Of a stretch of 64,000 nt of DNA, positions 36,084-49,825 are shown one piece after another; positions within the stretch are counted from its first letter, which is position 1; every line of letters starts with the position of its first letter. Position numbers and translations under genes: made by a program. This DNA is from Gordius sp. MW1 (Eukaryota; Nematomorpha; Gordioida; Gordea; Gordiidae), in contig OZ038530.1 of the NCBI GenBank assembly GCA_964036665.1, positions 3,224,001 to 3,288,000 on the forward strand. The letters run 5' to 3'. The notes beneath the pieces are model-generated. The model was not told where the DNA came from. It saw only the letters and a list, made by a program, of their open reading frames with translations, and searched no databases.

Positions 36084-39000
36084 CATATTTTTCTTTGAAC
36101 CGTATTCATCCGATGAAAGTTGTCGTTTTTAGACGTGGTTTCTATGATCCCAAGTAAAAATTTATCAGAGTCTAAAAACTATTACTTTGAAATCATGATC
36201 GCATAGAGCAGTTTTCAAAAATTAAGCACTCACGTTGCGATACAACATACTAATCGCAACAATAAAACGTTTTCTTTTGTCAAAATGATAGTTCTCGCAG
36301 CTTAAAACCTCTTTTCGGAAGTCAATCGAGAATAATAGGATTTACAAATTGGCTTACTTTTATATATTTTTTCATGCTCTTTCACATAGAATCGAAAAAA
36401 ATAAATATTTTTACCTCAAATTTTTCACATATTTTTCTTTGAACCGTATTCATCCGATGAAAGTTGTCGTTTTCAGACGTGGTTTCTATGATCCCAAGTA
36501 AAAATTTATCAGAGTCTAAAAACTATTACTTTGAAATCATGATCGCATAGTGCATTTTTGAAAAATTAAGCACTCACGTTGCGATACAACAAACTAATCG
36601 CAACAATAAAACGTTATCTTATGTCAAAATGATAGTTCTTGCAGCTTAAAACCTCTTTTCCGAAGTCAATCGAGGATAATAGGATTCTCAAATTGGCTTA
36701 CTTTTATATATTTTTTCATGCTCTTTCACATAGAATCGAAAAAAATAAATATTTTTACCTCAAAATTTTTGACATATTTTTCTTTGAACCGTAGTTATCC
36801 GATGACAGTTGTCGTTTTCAGACGTGGTTTCTAAGATCCCAAATAAAAATTTATCAGAATCAGAAAACTTTTACTTTGAAATCATGATCGCATAGAGCAG
36901 TTCTCAAAAATTAAGCATTCACGTTGCGATACAACAAACTAATCGCAACAATAAAATGTTGTCTTTAAAATGATAGTTCTCGCAGCTTAAAACCTCTTTT
37001 CAGAAGTCAATCGAGGATAATAGGATTCTCAAATTGGCTTACTTTTATATATTTTTTCATGCTCTTTTACATAGAATCGAAAAAAATAAATATTTTTACC
37101 TCAAAATTTTTCACATATTTTTCTTTGAACCGTATTCATCCGATGAAAGTTGTCGTTTTCAGACGTGGTTTCTATGATCCCAAGTAAAAATTTATCAGAA
37201 TCAGAAAACTATTACTTTGAAATCATGATCGCATAGTGCAGTTTTCAAAAATTAAGCACTCACGTTGCGATACAACAAACTAATCGCAACAATATAACGT
37301 TTGTCAAAATGATAGTTCTCGCAGCTTAAAACCTCTTTTCGGAAGTCAATCGATGAAAATAGGATTCTCAAATTGGCTTACTTTTATATATTTTTTTATG
37401 CTCTTTCACATAGAATCGAAAAAAATAAATATTTTTACCTCAAAATTCTTCACATATTTTTCTTTGAACCGTAGTCATCCGATGAAAGTTGTCGTTTTCA
37501 GACGTGGTTTCTATGATCCCAAATAAAAATTTATCAGAATCAGAAAATTATTACTTTGAAATCATGATCGCATAGTGCATTTTTGAAAAATTAAGCACTC
37601 ACGTTGCGATACAACAAACTAATCGCAACAATAAAACGTTGTCTTTTGTCAAAATGATAGTTCTCGCAGCTTAAAACCTCTTTTTGGAAGTGAATCTAGA
37701 ATAATAGGATTCTCAAATTGGAATACTTTTATATATTTTTTCATGCTCTTTCACATAGAATCGAAAAAAATAAATATTTTTACCTCAAAATTTTTCTCAT
37801 ATTTTTCTTTGAACCGTATTCATCCGATGAAAGTTGTCGTTTTCAGACGTGGTTTCTATGATCCCAAGTAAAAATTTATCAGAATCAGAAAACTATTACT
37901 TTGAAATCATGATCGCATAGTGCAGTTTTCAAAAATTAAGCACTCACGTTGCGATACAACAAACTAATCGCAACAATAAAACGTTGTCTTTTGTCAAAAT
38001 GATAGTTCTCGCAGCTTAAAACCTCTTTTCGGAAGTCAATCGAGGATAATAGGATTCTCAAATTGGCTTACTTTTATATATTTTTTCATGCTCTTTCACA
38101 TAGAATCGAAAAAAAAAATATTTTTACCTCAAAATTTTTCACATATTTTTCTTTGAACCGTATTCATCCGATGAAAGTTATCGTTTTCAGACGTGGTTTG
38201 TATGATCCCAAGTAAAAATTTATCAGAATCTAAAAACTATTACTTTGAAATCATGATCGCATAGAGCCATTTTCAAAAATTAAGCACTCACGTTGCGATA
38301 CAACAAACTAATCGCAACAATAAAACGTTGTCTTTTGTCAAAATGATAGTTCTCCTTCTCGCAGCTTAAAACCTCTTTTCGCAAGTAAATCGATGATAAT
38401 AGGATTCTCAAATTTGCTTACTTTAATATATTTTTTCATGCTCTTTCACATAGAATCGAAAAAAATAAATATTTTTACCTCAAAATTTTTCACATATTTT
38501 TCTTTGAACCGTATACATCCGATGAAAGTTGTCGTTTTCAGACGTGGTTTCCATGATAAAAAGTAAAAATTTATCAGAATCAGAAAACTATTACTTTGAA
38601 ATCATGATCACATAGTGCATTTTTGAAAAATTAAGCACTCACGTTGCGATACAACAAACTAATCGCAACAATAAAACGTTGTCTTTTGTCAAAATGATAG
38701 TTCTCGCAGCTTAAAACCTCTTTTCGGAAGTCAATCGAGGATAATAGGATTCTCAAATTGGCTTACTTTTATATATTTTTTCATGCTCTTTCACATAGAA
38801 TCGAAAAAAATAAATATTTTTACCTCAAAATTTTTCACATATTTTTCTTTGAACCGTATTCATCCGATGAAAGTTGTCGTTTTCAGACGTGGTTTCCATG
38901 ATAAAAAGTAAAAATTTATCAGAATCAGAAAACTATTACTTTAAAATTGCAGTTTTCAAAAATTAAGCACTCACGTTGCGATACAACAAACTAATCGCAA

Positions 39001-39169
39001 CAATAAAACGTTGTCTTTTGTCAAAATGATAGTTCTCGCAGCTTAAAACCTCTTTTCGGAAGTCAATCGAGGATAATAGGATTCTCAAATTGGCTTACTT
39101 TTATATATTTTTTCATGCTCTTTCACATAGAATCGAAAAAAATAAATATTTTTACCTCAAAATTTTTCA
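36084..39169. repeat. Variable-length HOR family, copy c (9 monomers, 3086 bp)
   Basis: Nine monomers are phased as before. It introduces the monomer with GAAAGTTATCG and GGTTTGTATG (near 38174) plus a 6-bp-duplication block near 38350. That monomer is followed directly by the TTTCCATGAT/GATCACATAG monomer, whose start is altered to GTATACATCC near 38511. In copies d and e four more monomers lie at this junction. Confidence 0.9.
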
Positions 39170-42100
39170 CATATTTTTCTTTGAACCGTATTCATCCGAT
39201 GAAAGTTGTCGTTTTTAGACGTGGTTTCTATGATCCCAAGTAAAAATTTATCAGAGTCTAAAAACTATTACTTTGAAATCATGATCGCATAGAGCAGTTT
39301 TCAAAAATTAAGCACTCACGTTGCGATACAACATACTAATCGCAACAATAAAACGTTTTCTTTTGTCAAAATGATAGTTCTCGCAGCTTAAAACCTCTTT
39401 TCGGAAGTCAATCGAGAATAATAGGATTCTCAAATTGGCTTACTTTTATATATTTTTTCATGTTCTTTCACATAGAATCGAAAAAAATAAATATTTTTAC
39501 CTCAAATTTTTCACATATTTTTCTTTGAACCGTATTCATCCGATGAAAGTTGTCGTTTTCAGACGTGGTTTCTATGATCCCAAGTAAAAATTTATCAGAG
39601 TCTAAAAACTATTACTTTAAAATCATGATCGCATAGTGCATTTTTGAAAAATTAAGCACTCACTTTGCGATACAACAAACTAATCGCAACAATAAAACGT
39701 TATCTTATGTCAAAATGATAGTTCTTGCAGCTTAAAACCTCTTTTCCGAAGTCAATCGAGGATAATAGGATTCTCAAATTGGCTTACTTTTATATATTTT
39801 TTCATGCTCTTTCACATAGAATCGAAAAAAATAAATATTTTTACCTCAAAATTTTTGACATATTTTTCTTTGAACCGTAGTTATCCGATGACAGTTGTCG
39901 TTTTCAGACGTGGTTTCTAAGATCCCAAATAAAAATTTATCAGAATCAGAAAACTTTTACTTTGAAATCATGATCGCATAGAGCAGTTCTCAAAAATTAA
40001 GCATTCACGTTGCGATACAACAAACTAATCGCAACAATAAAACGTTGTCTTTAAAATGATAGTTCTCGCAGCTTAAAACCTCTTTTCAGAAGTCAATCGA
40101 GGATAATAGGATTCTCAAATTGGCTTACTTTTATATATTTTTTCATGCTCTTTTACATAGAATCGAAAAAAATAAATATTTTTACCTCAAAATTTTTCAC
40201 ATATTTTTCTTTGAACCGTATTCATCCGATGAAAGTTGTCGTTTTCAGACGTGGTTTCTATGATCCCAAGTAAAAATTTATCAGAATCAGAAAACTATTA
40301 CTTTGAAATCATGATCGCATAGTGCAGTTTTCAAAAATTAAGCACTCACGTTGCGATACAACAAACTAATCGCAACAATATAACGTTTGTCAAAATGATA
40401 GTTCTCGCAGCTTAAAACCTCTTTTCGGAAGTCAATCGATGAAAATAGGATTCTCAAATTGGCTTACTTTTATATATTTTTTTATGCTCTTTCACATAGA
40501 ATTGAAAAAAATAAATATTTTTACCTCAAAATTCTTCACATATTTTTCTTTGAACCGTAGTCATCCGATGAAAGTTGTCGTTTTCAGACGTGGTTTCTAT
40601 GATCCCAAATAAAAATTTATCAGAATCAGAAAATTATTACTTTGAAATCATGATCGCATAGTGCATTTTTGAAAAATTAAGCACTCACGTTGCGATACAA
40701 CAAACTAATCGCAACAATAAAACGTTGTCTTTTGTCAAAATGATAGTTCTCGCAGCTTAAAACCTCTTTTTGGAAGTGAATCTAGGATAATAGGATTCTC
40801 AAATTGGAATACTTTTATATATTTTTTCATGCTCTTTCACATAGAATCGAAAAAAATAAATATTTTTACCTCAAAATTTTTCTCATATTTTTCTTTGAAC
40901 CGTATTCATCCGATGAAAGTTGTCGTTTTCAGACGTGGTTTCTATGATCCCAAGTAAAAATTTATCAGAATCAGAAAACTATTACTTTGAAATCATGATC
41001 GCATAGTGCAGTTTTCAAAAATTAAGCACTCACGTTGCGATACAACAAACTAATCGCAACAATAAAACGTTGTCTTTTGTCAAAATGATAGTTCTCGCAG
41101 CTTAAAACCTCTTTTCGGAAGTCAATCGAGGATAATAGGATTCTCAAATTGGCTTACTTTTATATATTTTTTCATGCTCTTTCACATAGAATCGAAAAAA
41201 AAAATATTTTTACCTCAAAATTTTTCACATATTTTTCTTTGAACCGTATTCATCCGATGAAAGTTATCGTTTTCAGACGTGGTTTGTATGATCCCAAGTA
41301 AAAATTATCAGAATCTAAAAACTATTAGTTTGAAATCATGATCGCATAGAGCCATTTTCAAAAATTAAGCACTCACGTTGCGATACAACAAACTAATCGC
41401 AACAATAAAACGTTGTCTTTTGTCAAAATGATAGTTCTCCTTCTCGCAGCTTAAAACCTCTTTTCGCAAGTAAATCGATGATAATAGGATTCTTAAATTT
41501 GCTTACTTTTATATATTTTTTCATGCTCTTTCACATAGAATCGAAAAAAATAAATATTTTTACCTCAAAATTTTTCACATATTTTTCTTTGAACCGTATT
41601 CATCCGATGAAAGTTGTCGTTTTCAGACGTGGTTTCTATGATCCCAAGTAAAAATTTATCAGAATCTAAAAACTATTACTTTGAAATCATGATCGCATAG
41701 AGCCATTTTTAAAAATTAAGCACTCACGTTGCGATACAACAAAATCGCAACAATAAAACGTTGTCTTTTGTCAAAATGATAGTTCTCCTTCTCGCAGCCT
41801 AAAACCTCTTTTCGGAAGTGAATCGAAGATAATAGGATTCTCAAATTGGCTTACTTTTATATATTTTTTCATGCTCTTTCACATAGAATCGGTAAAAATA
41901 AATATTTTTACCTCAAAATTTTTCACATATTTTTCTTTGAACCGTATTCATCCGATGAAAGTTGTCGTTTTCAGACGTGGTTTCCATGATAAAAAGTAAA
42001 AATTTATCAGAATCAGTAAACTATTACTTTGAAATCATGATCGCATAGTGCATTTTTGAAAAATTAAGCACTCACGTTGCGATACAACAAACTAATCGCA

Positions 42101-43638
42101 ACAATAAAACGTTGTCTTTTGTCAAAATGATAGTTCTCCTTCTCGCAGCTTAAAACCTCTTTTCGCAAGTAAATCGATGATAATAGGATTCTCAAATTGG
42201 CTTACTTTTATATATTTTTTCATGCTCTTTCACATAGAATTGAAAAAAATAAATATTTTTACCTCAAAATTTTTCACATATTTTTCTTTGAACCGTAGTC
42301 ATCCGATGACAGTTGTCGTTTTCAGACGTGGTTTCTGTGATCCCAAATAAAAATTTATCAGAATCAGAAAACTTTTACTTTGAAATCATGATCGCATAGA
42401 GCAGTTTTCAAAAATTAAGCATTCACGTTGCGATACAACAAACTAATCGCAACAATAAAACGTTGTCTTTAAAATGATAGTTCTCGCAGCTTAAAACCTC
42501 TTTTCAGAAGTCAACCGAGGATAATAGGATTCTCAAATTGGCTTACTTCTATATATTTTTTCATGCTCTTTCACATAGAATCGAAAAAAATAAATATTTT
42601 TACCTCAAAATTTTTTACATATTTTTCTTTGAACCGTATTCATCCGATGAAAGTTGTCGTTTTCAGACGTGGTTTCTATGATCCCAAGTAAAAATTTATC
42701 AGAACTAAAAACTATTACTTTGAAATCATAAACGCATAGAGCAGTTTTCAAAAATTAAGCACTCACGTTGCGATACAACAAACTAATCGCAACAATAAAA
42801 CGTTGTCTTTTGTCAAAATGATAGTTCTCGCAGCTTAAAACCTCTTTTCGGAAGTCAATCGAGGATAATAGGATTCTCAAATTGGCTTACTTTTATATAT
42901 TTTTTCATGCTCTTTCACATAGAATCGAAAAAAATAAATATTTTTACCTCAAAATTTTTCACATATTTTTCTTTGAACCGTATTCATCCGATGAAAGTTG
43001 TCGTTTTCAGACGTGGTTTCCATGATAAAAAGTAAAAATTTATCAGAATCAGAAAACTATTACTTTGAAATCATGATCACATAGTGCATTTTTGAAAAAT
43101 TAAGCACTCACGTTGCGATACAACAAACTAATCGCAACAATAAAACGTTGTCTTTTGTCAAAATGATAGTTCTCGCAGCTTAAAACCTCTTTTCGGAAGT
43201 CAATCGAGGATAATAGGATTCTCAAATTGGCTTACTTTTATATATTTTTTCATGCTCTTTCACATAGAATCGAAAAAAATAAATATTTTTACCTCAAAAT
43301 TTTTCACATATTTTTCTTTGAACCGTATTCATCCGATGAAAGTTGTCGTTTTCAGACGTGGTTTCCATGATAAAAAGTAAAAATTTATCAGAATCAGAAA
43401 ACTATTACTTTAAAATTGCAGTTTTCAAAAATTAAGCACTCACGTTGCGATACAACAAACTAATCGCAACAATAAAACGTTGTCTTTTGTCAAAATGATA
43501 GTTCTCGCAGCTTAAAACCTCTTTTCGGAAGTCAATCGAGGATAATAGGATTCTCAAATTGGCTTACTTTTATATATTTTTTCATGCTCTTTCACATAGA
43601 ATCGAAAAAAATAAATATTTTTACCTCAAAATTTTTCA
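39170..43638. repeat. 13-monomer HOR, copy d (4469 bp)
   Basis: This is the same unit as copy c with four additional monomers (41578-42961). Every marker checked is exactly 4469 bp from its partner in copy e: GTCGTTTTTAGACG (39212/43681), GAAAGTTATCG (41263/45732) and ATCATGATCACATAG (38601/43070/47539). The exact spacing means no net indels between the two copies. Small differences include ACTATTAGTTTG near 41324 and TTCTTAAATTTGC near 41491, which look private to this copy. Confidence 0.93.
41578..42961. repeat. Four-monomer block that turns the 9-mer into the 13-mer
   Basis: The block holds a monomer with a shortened loop (ACAACAAAATCGC, 3 bp lost) and GCAGCCTAAAACC with GAAGTGAATCGAAG; a TTTCCATGAT monomer with the 6-bp duplication; a GATGACAG monomer with TTTCTGTGATCCC; and one with ATCATAAACGCATAG. 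It is about 1384 bp, which accounts for the 4469 versus 3086 bp difference. The matching block in copy e is at about 46047-47430. A related first part recurs near 51890-52400 without the 3-bp loop deletion. Confidence 0.87.
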
Positions 43639-46600
43639 CATATTTTTCTTTGAACCGTATTCATCCGATGAAAGTTGTCGTTTTTAGACGTGGTTTCTAT
43701 GATCCCAAGTAAAAATTTATCAGAGTCTAAAAACTATTACTTTGAAATCATGATCGCATAGAGCAGTTTTCAAAAATTAAGCACTCACGTTGCGATACAA
43801 CATACTAATCGCAACAATAAAACGTTTTCTTTTGTCAAAATGATAGTTCTCGCAGCTTAAAACCTCTTTTCGGAAGTCAATCGAGAATAATAGGATTCTC
43901 AAATTGGCTTACTTTTATATATTTTTTCATGTTCTTTCACATAGAATCGAAAAAAATAAATATTTTTACCTCAAATTTTTCACATATTTTTCTTTGAACC
44001 GTATTCATCCGATGAAAGTTGTCGTTTTCAGACGTGGTTTCTATGATCCCAAGTAAAAATTTATCAGAGTCTAAAAACTATTACTTTAAAATCATGATCG
44101 CATAGTGCATTTTTGAAAAATTAAGCACTCACGTTGCGATACAACAAACTAATCGCAACAATAAAACGTTATCTTATGTCAAAATGATAGTTCTTGCAGC
44201 TTAAAACCTCTTTTCCGAAGTCAATCGAGGATAATAGGATTCTCAAATTGGCTTACTTTTATATATTTTTTCATGCTCTTTCACATAGAATCGAAAAAAA
44301 TAAATATTTTTACCTCAAAATTTTTGACATATTTTTCTTTGAACCGTAGTTATCCGATGACAGTTGTCGTTTTCAGACGTGGTTTCTAAGATCCCAAATA
44401 AAAATTTATCAGAATCAGAAAACTTTTACTTTGAAATCATGATCGCATAGAGCAGTTCTCAAAAATTAAGCATTCACGTTGCGATACAACAAACTAATCG
44501 CAACAATAAAACGTTGTCTTTAAAATGATAGTTCTCGCAGCTTAAAACCTCTTTTCAGAAGTCAATCGAGGATAATAGGATTCTCAAATTGGCTTACTTT
44601 TATATATTTTTTCATGCTCTTTTACATAGAATCGAAAAAAATAAATATTTTTACCTCAAAATTTTTCACATATTTTTCTTTGAACCGTATTCATCCGATG
44701 AAAGTTGTCGTTTTCAGACGTGGTTTCTATGATCCCAAGTAAAAATTTATCAGAATCAGAAAACTATTACTTTGAAATCATGATCGCATAGTGCAGTTTT
44801 CAAAAATTAAGCACTCACGTTGCGATACAACAAACTAATCGCAACAATATAACGTTTGTCAAAATGATAGTTCTCGCAGCTTAAAACCTCTTTTCGGAAG
44901 TCAATCGATGAAAATAGGATTCTCAAATTGGCTTACTTTTATATATTTTTTTATGCTCTTTCACATAGAATTGAAAAAAATAAATATTTTTACCTCAAAA
45001 TTCTTCACATATTTTTCTTTGAACCGTAGTCATCCGATGAAAGTTGTCGTTTTCAGACGTGGTTTCTATGATCCCAAATAAAAATTTATCAGAATCAGAA
45101 AATTATTACTTTGAAATCATGATCGCATAGTGCATTTTTGAAAAATTAAGCACTCACGTTGCGATACAACAAACTAATCGCAACAATAAAACGTTGTCTT
45201 TTGTCAAAATGATAGTTCTCGCAGCTTAAAACCTCTTTTTGGAAGTGAATCTAGGATAATAGGATTCTCAAATTGGAATACTTTTATATATTTTTTCATG
45301 CTCTTTCACATAGAATCGAAAAAAATAAATATTTTTACCTCAAAATTTTTCTCATATTTTTCTTTGAACCGTATTCATCCGATGAAAGTTGTCGTTTTCA
45401 GACGTGGTTTCTATGATCCCAAGTAAAAATTTATCAGAATCAGAAAACTATTACTTTGAAATCATGATCGCATAGTGCAGTTTTCAAAAATTAAGCACTC
45501 ACGTTGCGATACAACAAACTAATCGCAACAATAAAACGTTGTCTTTTGTCAAAATGATAGTTCTCGCAGCTTAAAACCTCTTTTCGGAAGTCAATCGAGG
45601 ATAATAGGATTCTCAAATTGGCTTACTTTTATATATTTTTTCATGCTCTTTCACATAGAATCGAAAAAAAAAATATTTTTACCTCAAAATTTTTCACATA
45701 TTTTTCTTTGAACCGTATTCATCCGATGAAAGTTATCGTTTTCAGACGTGGTTTGTATGATCCCAAGTAAAAATTATCAGAATCTAAAAACTATTACTTT
45801 GAAATCATGATCGCATAGAGCCATTTTCAAAAATTAAGCACTCACGTTGCGATACAACAAACTAATCGCAACAATAAAACGTTGTCTTTTGTCAAAATGA
45901 TAGTTCTCCTTCTCGCAGCTTAAAACCTCTTTTCGCAAGTAAATCGATGATAATAGGATTCTCAAATTTGCTTACTTTTATATATTTTTTCATGCTCTTT
46001 CACATAGAATCGAAAAAAATAAATATTTTTACCTCAAAATTTTTCACATATTTTTCTTTGAACCGTATTCATCCGATGAAAGTTGTCGTTTTCAGACGTG
46101 GTTTCTATGATCCCAAGTAAAAATTTATCAGAATCTAAAAACTATTACTTTGAAATCATGATCGCATAGAGCCATTTTTAAAAATTAAGCACTCACGTTG
46201 CGATACAACAAAATCGCAACAATAAAACGTTGTCTTTTGTCAAAATGATAGTTCTCCTTCTCGCAGCCTAAAACCTCTTTTCGGAAGTGAATCGAAGATA
46301 ATAGGATTCTCAAATTGGCTTACTTTTATATATTTTTTCATGCTCTTTCACATAGAATCGGTAAAAATAAATATTTTTACCTCAAAATTTTTCACATATT
46401 TTTCTTTGAACCGTATTCATCCGATGAAAGTTGTCGTTTTCAGACGTGGTTTCCATGATAAAAAGTAAAAATTTATCAGAATCAGTAAACTATTACTTTG
46501 AAATCATGATCGCATAGTGCATTTTTGAAAAATTAAGCACTCACGTTGCGATACAACAAACTAATCGCAACAATAAAACGTTGTCTTTTGTCAAAATGAT

Positions 46601-48107
46601 AGTTCTCCTTCTCGCAGCTTAAAACCTCTTTTCGCAAGTAAATCGATGATAATAGGATTCTCAAATTGGCTTACTTTTATATATTTTTTCATGCTCTTTC
46701 ACATAGAATTGAAAAAAATAAATATTTTTACCTAAAAATTTTTCACATATTTTTCTTTGAACCGTAGTCATCCGATGACAGTTGTCGTTTTCAGACGTGG
46801 TTTCTGTGATCCCAAATAAAAATTTATCAGAATCAGAAAACTTTTACTTTGAAATCATGATCGCATAGAGCAGTTTTCAAAAATTAAGCATTCACGTTGC
46901 GATACAACAAACTAATCGCAACAATAAAACGTTGTCTTTAAAATGATAGTTCTCGCAGCTTAAAACCTCTTTTCAGAAGTCAACCGAGGATAATAGGATT
47001 CTCAAATTGGCTTACTTCTATATATTTTTTCATGCTCTTTCACATAGAATCGAAAAAAATAAATATTTTTACCTCAAAATTTTTCACATATTTTTCTTTG
47101 AACCGTATTCATCCGATGAAAGTTGTCGTTTTCAGACGTGGTTTCTATGATCCCAAGTAAAAATTTATCAGAACTAAAAACTATTACTTTGAAATCATAA
47201 ACGCATAGAGCAGTTTTCAAAAATTAAGCACTCACGTTGCGATACAACAAACTAATCGCAACAATAAAACGTTGTCTTTTGTCAAAATGATAGTTCTCGC
47301 AGCTTAAAACCTCTTTTCGGAAGTCAATCGAGGATAATAGGATTCTCAAATTGGCTTACTTTTATATATTTTTTCATGCTCTTTCACATAGAATCGAAAA
47401 AAATAAATATTTTTACCTCAAAATTTTTCACATATTTTTCTTTGAACCGTATTCATCCGATGAAAGTTGTCGTTTTCAGACGTGGTTTCCATGATAAAAA
47501 GTAAAAATTTATCAGAATCAGAAAACTATTACTTTGAAATCATGATCACATAGTGCATTTTTGAAAAATTAAGCACTCACGTTGCGATACAACAAACTAA
47601 TCGCAACAATAAAACGTTGTCTTTTGTCAAAATGATAGTTCTCGCAGCTTAAAACCTCTTTTCGGAAGTCAATCGAGGATAATAGGATTCTCAAATTGGC
47701 TTACTTTTATATATTTTTTCATGCTCTTTCACATAGAATCGAAAAAAATAAATATTTTTACCTCAAAATTTTTCACATATTTTTCTTTGAACCGTATTCA
47801 TCCGATGAAAGTTGTCGTTTTCGGACGTGGTTTCCATGATAAAAAGTAAAAATTTATCAGAATCAGAAAACTATTACTTTGAAATTGCAGTTTTCAAAAA
47901 TTAAGCACTCACGTTGCGATACAACAAACTAATCGCAACAATAAAACGTTGTCTTTTGTCAAAATGATAGTTCTCGCAGCTTAAAACCTCTTTTCGGAAG
48001 TCAATCGAGGATAATAGGATTCTCAAATTGGCTTACTTTTATATATTTTTTCATGCTCTTTCACATAGAATCGAAAAAAATAAATATTTTTACCTCAAAA
48101 TTTTTCA
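43639..48107. repeat. 13-monomer HOR, copy e (4469 bp)
   Basis: This is the second copy of the 13-mer in the same monomer order as copy d. Private differences include ACCTAAAAATTTTTCAC near 46731 and TTTTCGGACGTGG near 47820. The two 13-mers together span 8.9 kb of almost identical sequence. Confidence 0.93.
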
Positions 48108-49825
48108 CATATTTTTCTTTGAACCGTATTCATCCGATGAAAGTTGTCGTTTTTAGACGTGGTTTCTATGATCCCAAGTAAAAATTTATCAGAGTCTAAA
48201 AACTATTACTTTGAAATCATGATCGCATAGAGCAGTTTTCAAAAATTAAGCACTCACGTTGCGATACAACATACTAATCGCAACAATAAAACGTTTTCTT
48301 TTGTCAAAATGATAGTTCTCGCAGCTTAAAACCTCTTTTCGGAAGTCAATCGAGAATAATAGGATTCTCAAATTGGCTTACTTTTATATATTTTTTCATG
48401 CTCTTTTACATAGAATCGAAAAAAATAAATATTTTTACCTCAAATTTTTCACATATTTTTCTTTGAACCGTATTCATCCGATGAAAGTTGTCGTTTTCAG
48501 ACGTGGTTTCTATGATCCCAAGTAAAAAATTTATCAGAGTCTAAAAACTATTACTTTTAAATCATGATCGCATAGTGCATTTTTGAAAAATTAAGCACTC
48601 ACGTTGCGATACAACAAACTAATCGCAACAATAAAACGTTATCTTATGTCAAAATGATAGTTCTCGCAGCTTAAAACCTCTTTTCGGAAGTCAATCGAGG
48701 ATAATAGGATTCTCAAATTGGCTTACTTTTATATATTTTTTCATGCTCTTTCACATAGAATCGAAAAAAATAAATATTTTTACCTCAAAATTTTTCACAT
48801 ATTTTTCTTTGAACCGTATTCATCCGATGAAAGTTGTCGTTTTCAGACGTGGTATCTATGATCCCAAGTATAAATTTATCAGAATCAGAAAACTATTACT
48901 TTGAAATCATGATCGCATAGTGCAGTTTTCAAAAATTAAGCACTCACGTTGCGATACAACAAACTAATCGCAACAATATAACGTTTGTCAAAATGATAGT
49001 TCTCGCAGCTTAAAACCTCTTTTCGGAAGTCAATCGATGAAAATAGGATTCTCAAATTGGCTTACTTTTATATATATTTTTATGCTCTTTCACATAGAAT
49101 CGAAAAAAATAAATATTTTTACCTCAAAATTCTTCACATATTTTTCTTTGAACCGTAGTCATCCGATGAAAGTTGTCGTTTTCAGACGTGGTTTCTATGA
49201 TCCCAATAAAAATTTATCAGAATGAGAAAATTATTACTTTGAAATCATGATCGCATAGTGCATTTTTGAAAAATTAAGCACTCACGTTGCGATACAACAA
49301 ACTAATCGCAACAATAAAACGTTGTCTTTTGTCAAAATGATAGTTCTCGCAGCTTAAAACCTCTTTTTGGAAGTGAATATAGGATAATAGGATTCTCAAA
49401 TTGGCTTACTTTTATATATTTTTTCATGCTCTTTTACATAGAATCGAAAAAAATAAATATTTTTACCTCAAATTTTTCACATATTTTTCTTTGAACCGTA
49501 TTCATCCGATGAAAGTTGTCGTTTTCAGACGTGGTTTCTATGATCCCAAGTAAAAAATTTATCAGAGTCTAAAAACTATTACTTTTAAATCATGATCGCA
49601 TAGTGCATTTTTGAAAAATTAAGCACTCACGTTGCGATACAACAAACTAATCGCAACAATAAAACGTTGTCTTTTGTCAAAATGATAGTTCTCGCAGCTT
49701 AAAACCTCTTTTCGGAAGTCAATCGAGGATAATAGGATTCTCAAATTGGCTTACTTTTATATATTTTTTTCATGCTCTTTCACATAGAATCGAAAAAATA
49801 AATATTTTTACCTCAAAATTTTTCA
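48108..49825. repeat. Variable-length HOR family, copy f (5 monomers, 1718 bp)
   Basis: Starting again at GTCGTTTTTAGACG, this unit has only five monomers before the marker returns at 49868. It lacks the GTAGTTATCC/CTAAGATCCC monomer: the TTATCTTATGTC half is joined directly to the TTCTCGCAGC/CGGAAG form. It carries private changes GTGGTATCTATG (48851), AAGTATAAATTT, CCCAATAAAAAT and AGTAAAAAATTT. Two ATG-led 62-codon frames arise at its ATCGATGAAAATAGG site and that of the next copy, 1717 bp apart. Confidence 0.88.

Noticed and set aside
49037-49225. ATG-led open frame of 62 codons, repeated at 50754-50942
   Set aside because: The ATG comes from the ATCGATGAAAATAGG variant, and the frame is extended by a one-base loss (CCCAATAAAA). 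Both copies are explained by a 1717-bp tandem duplication of satellite.
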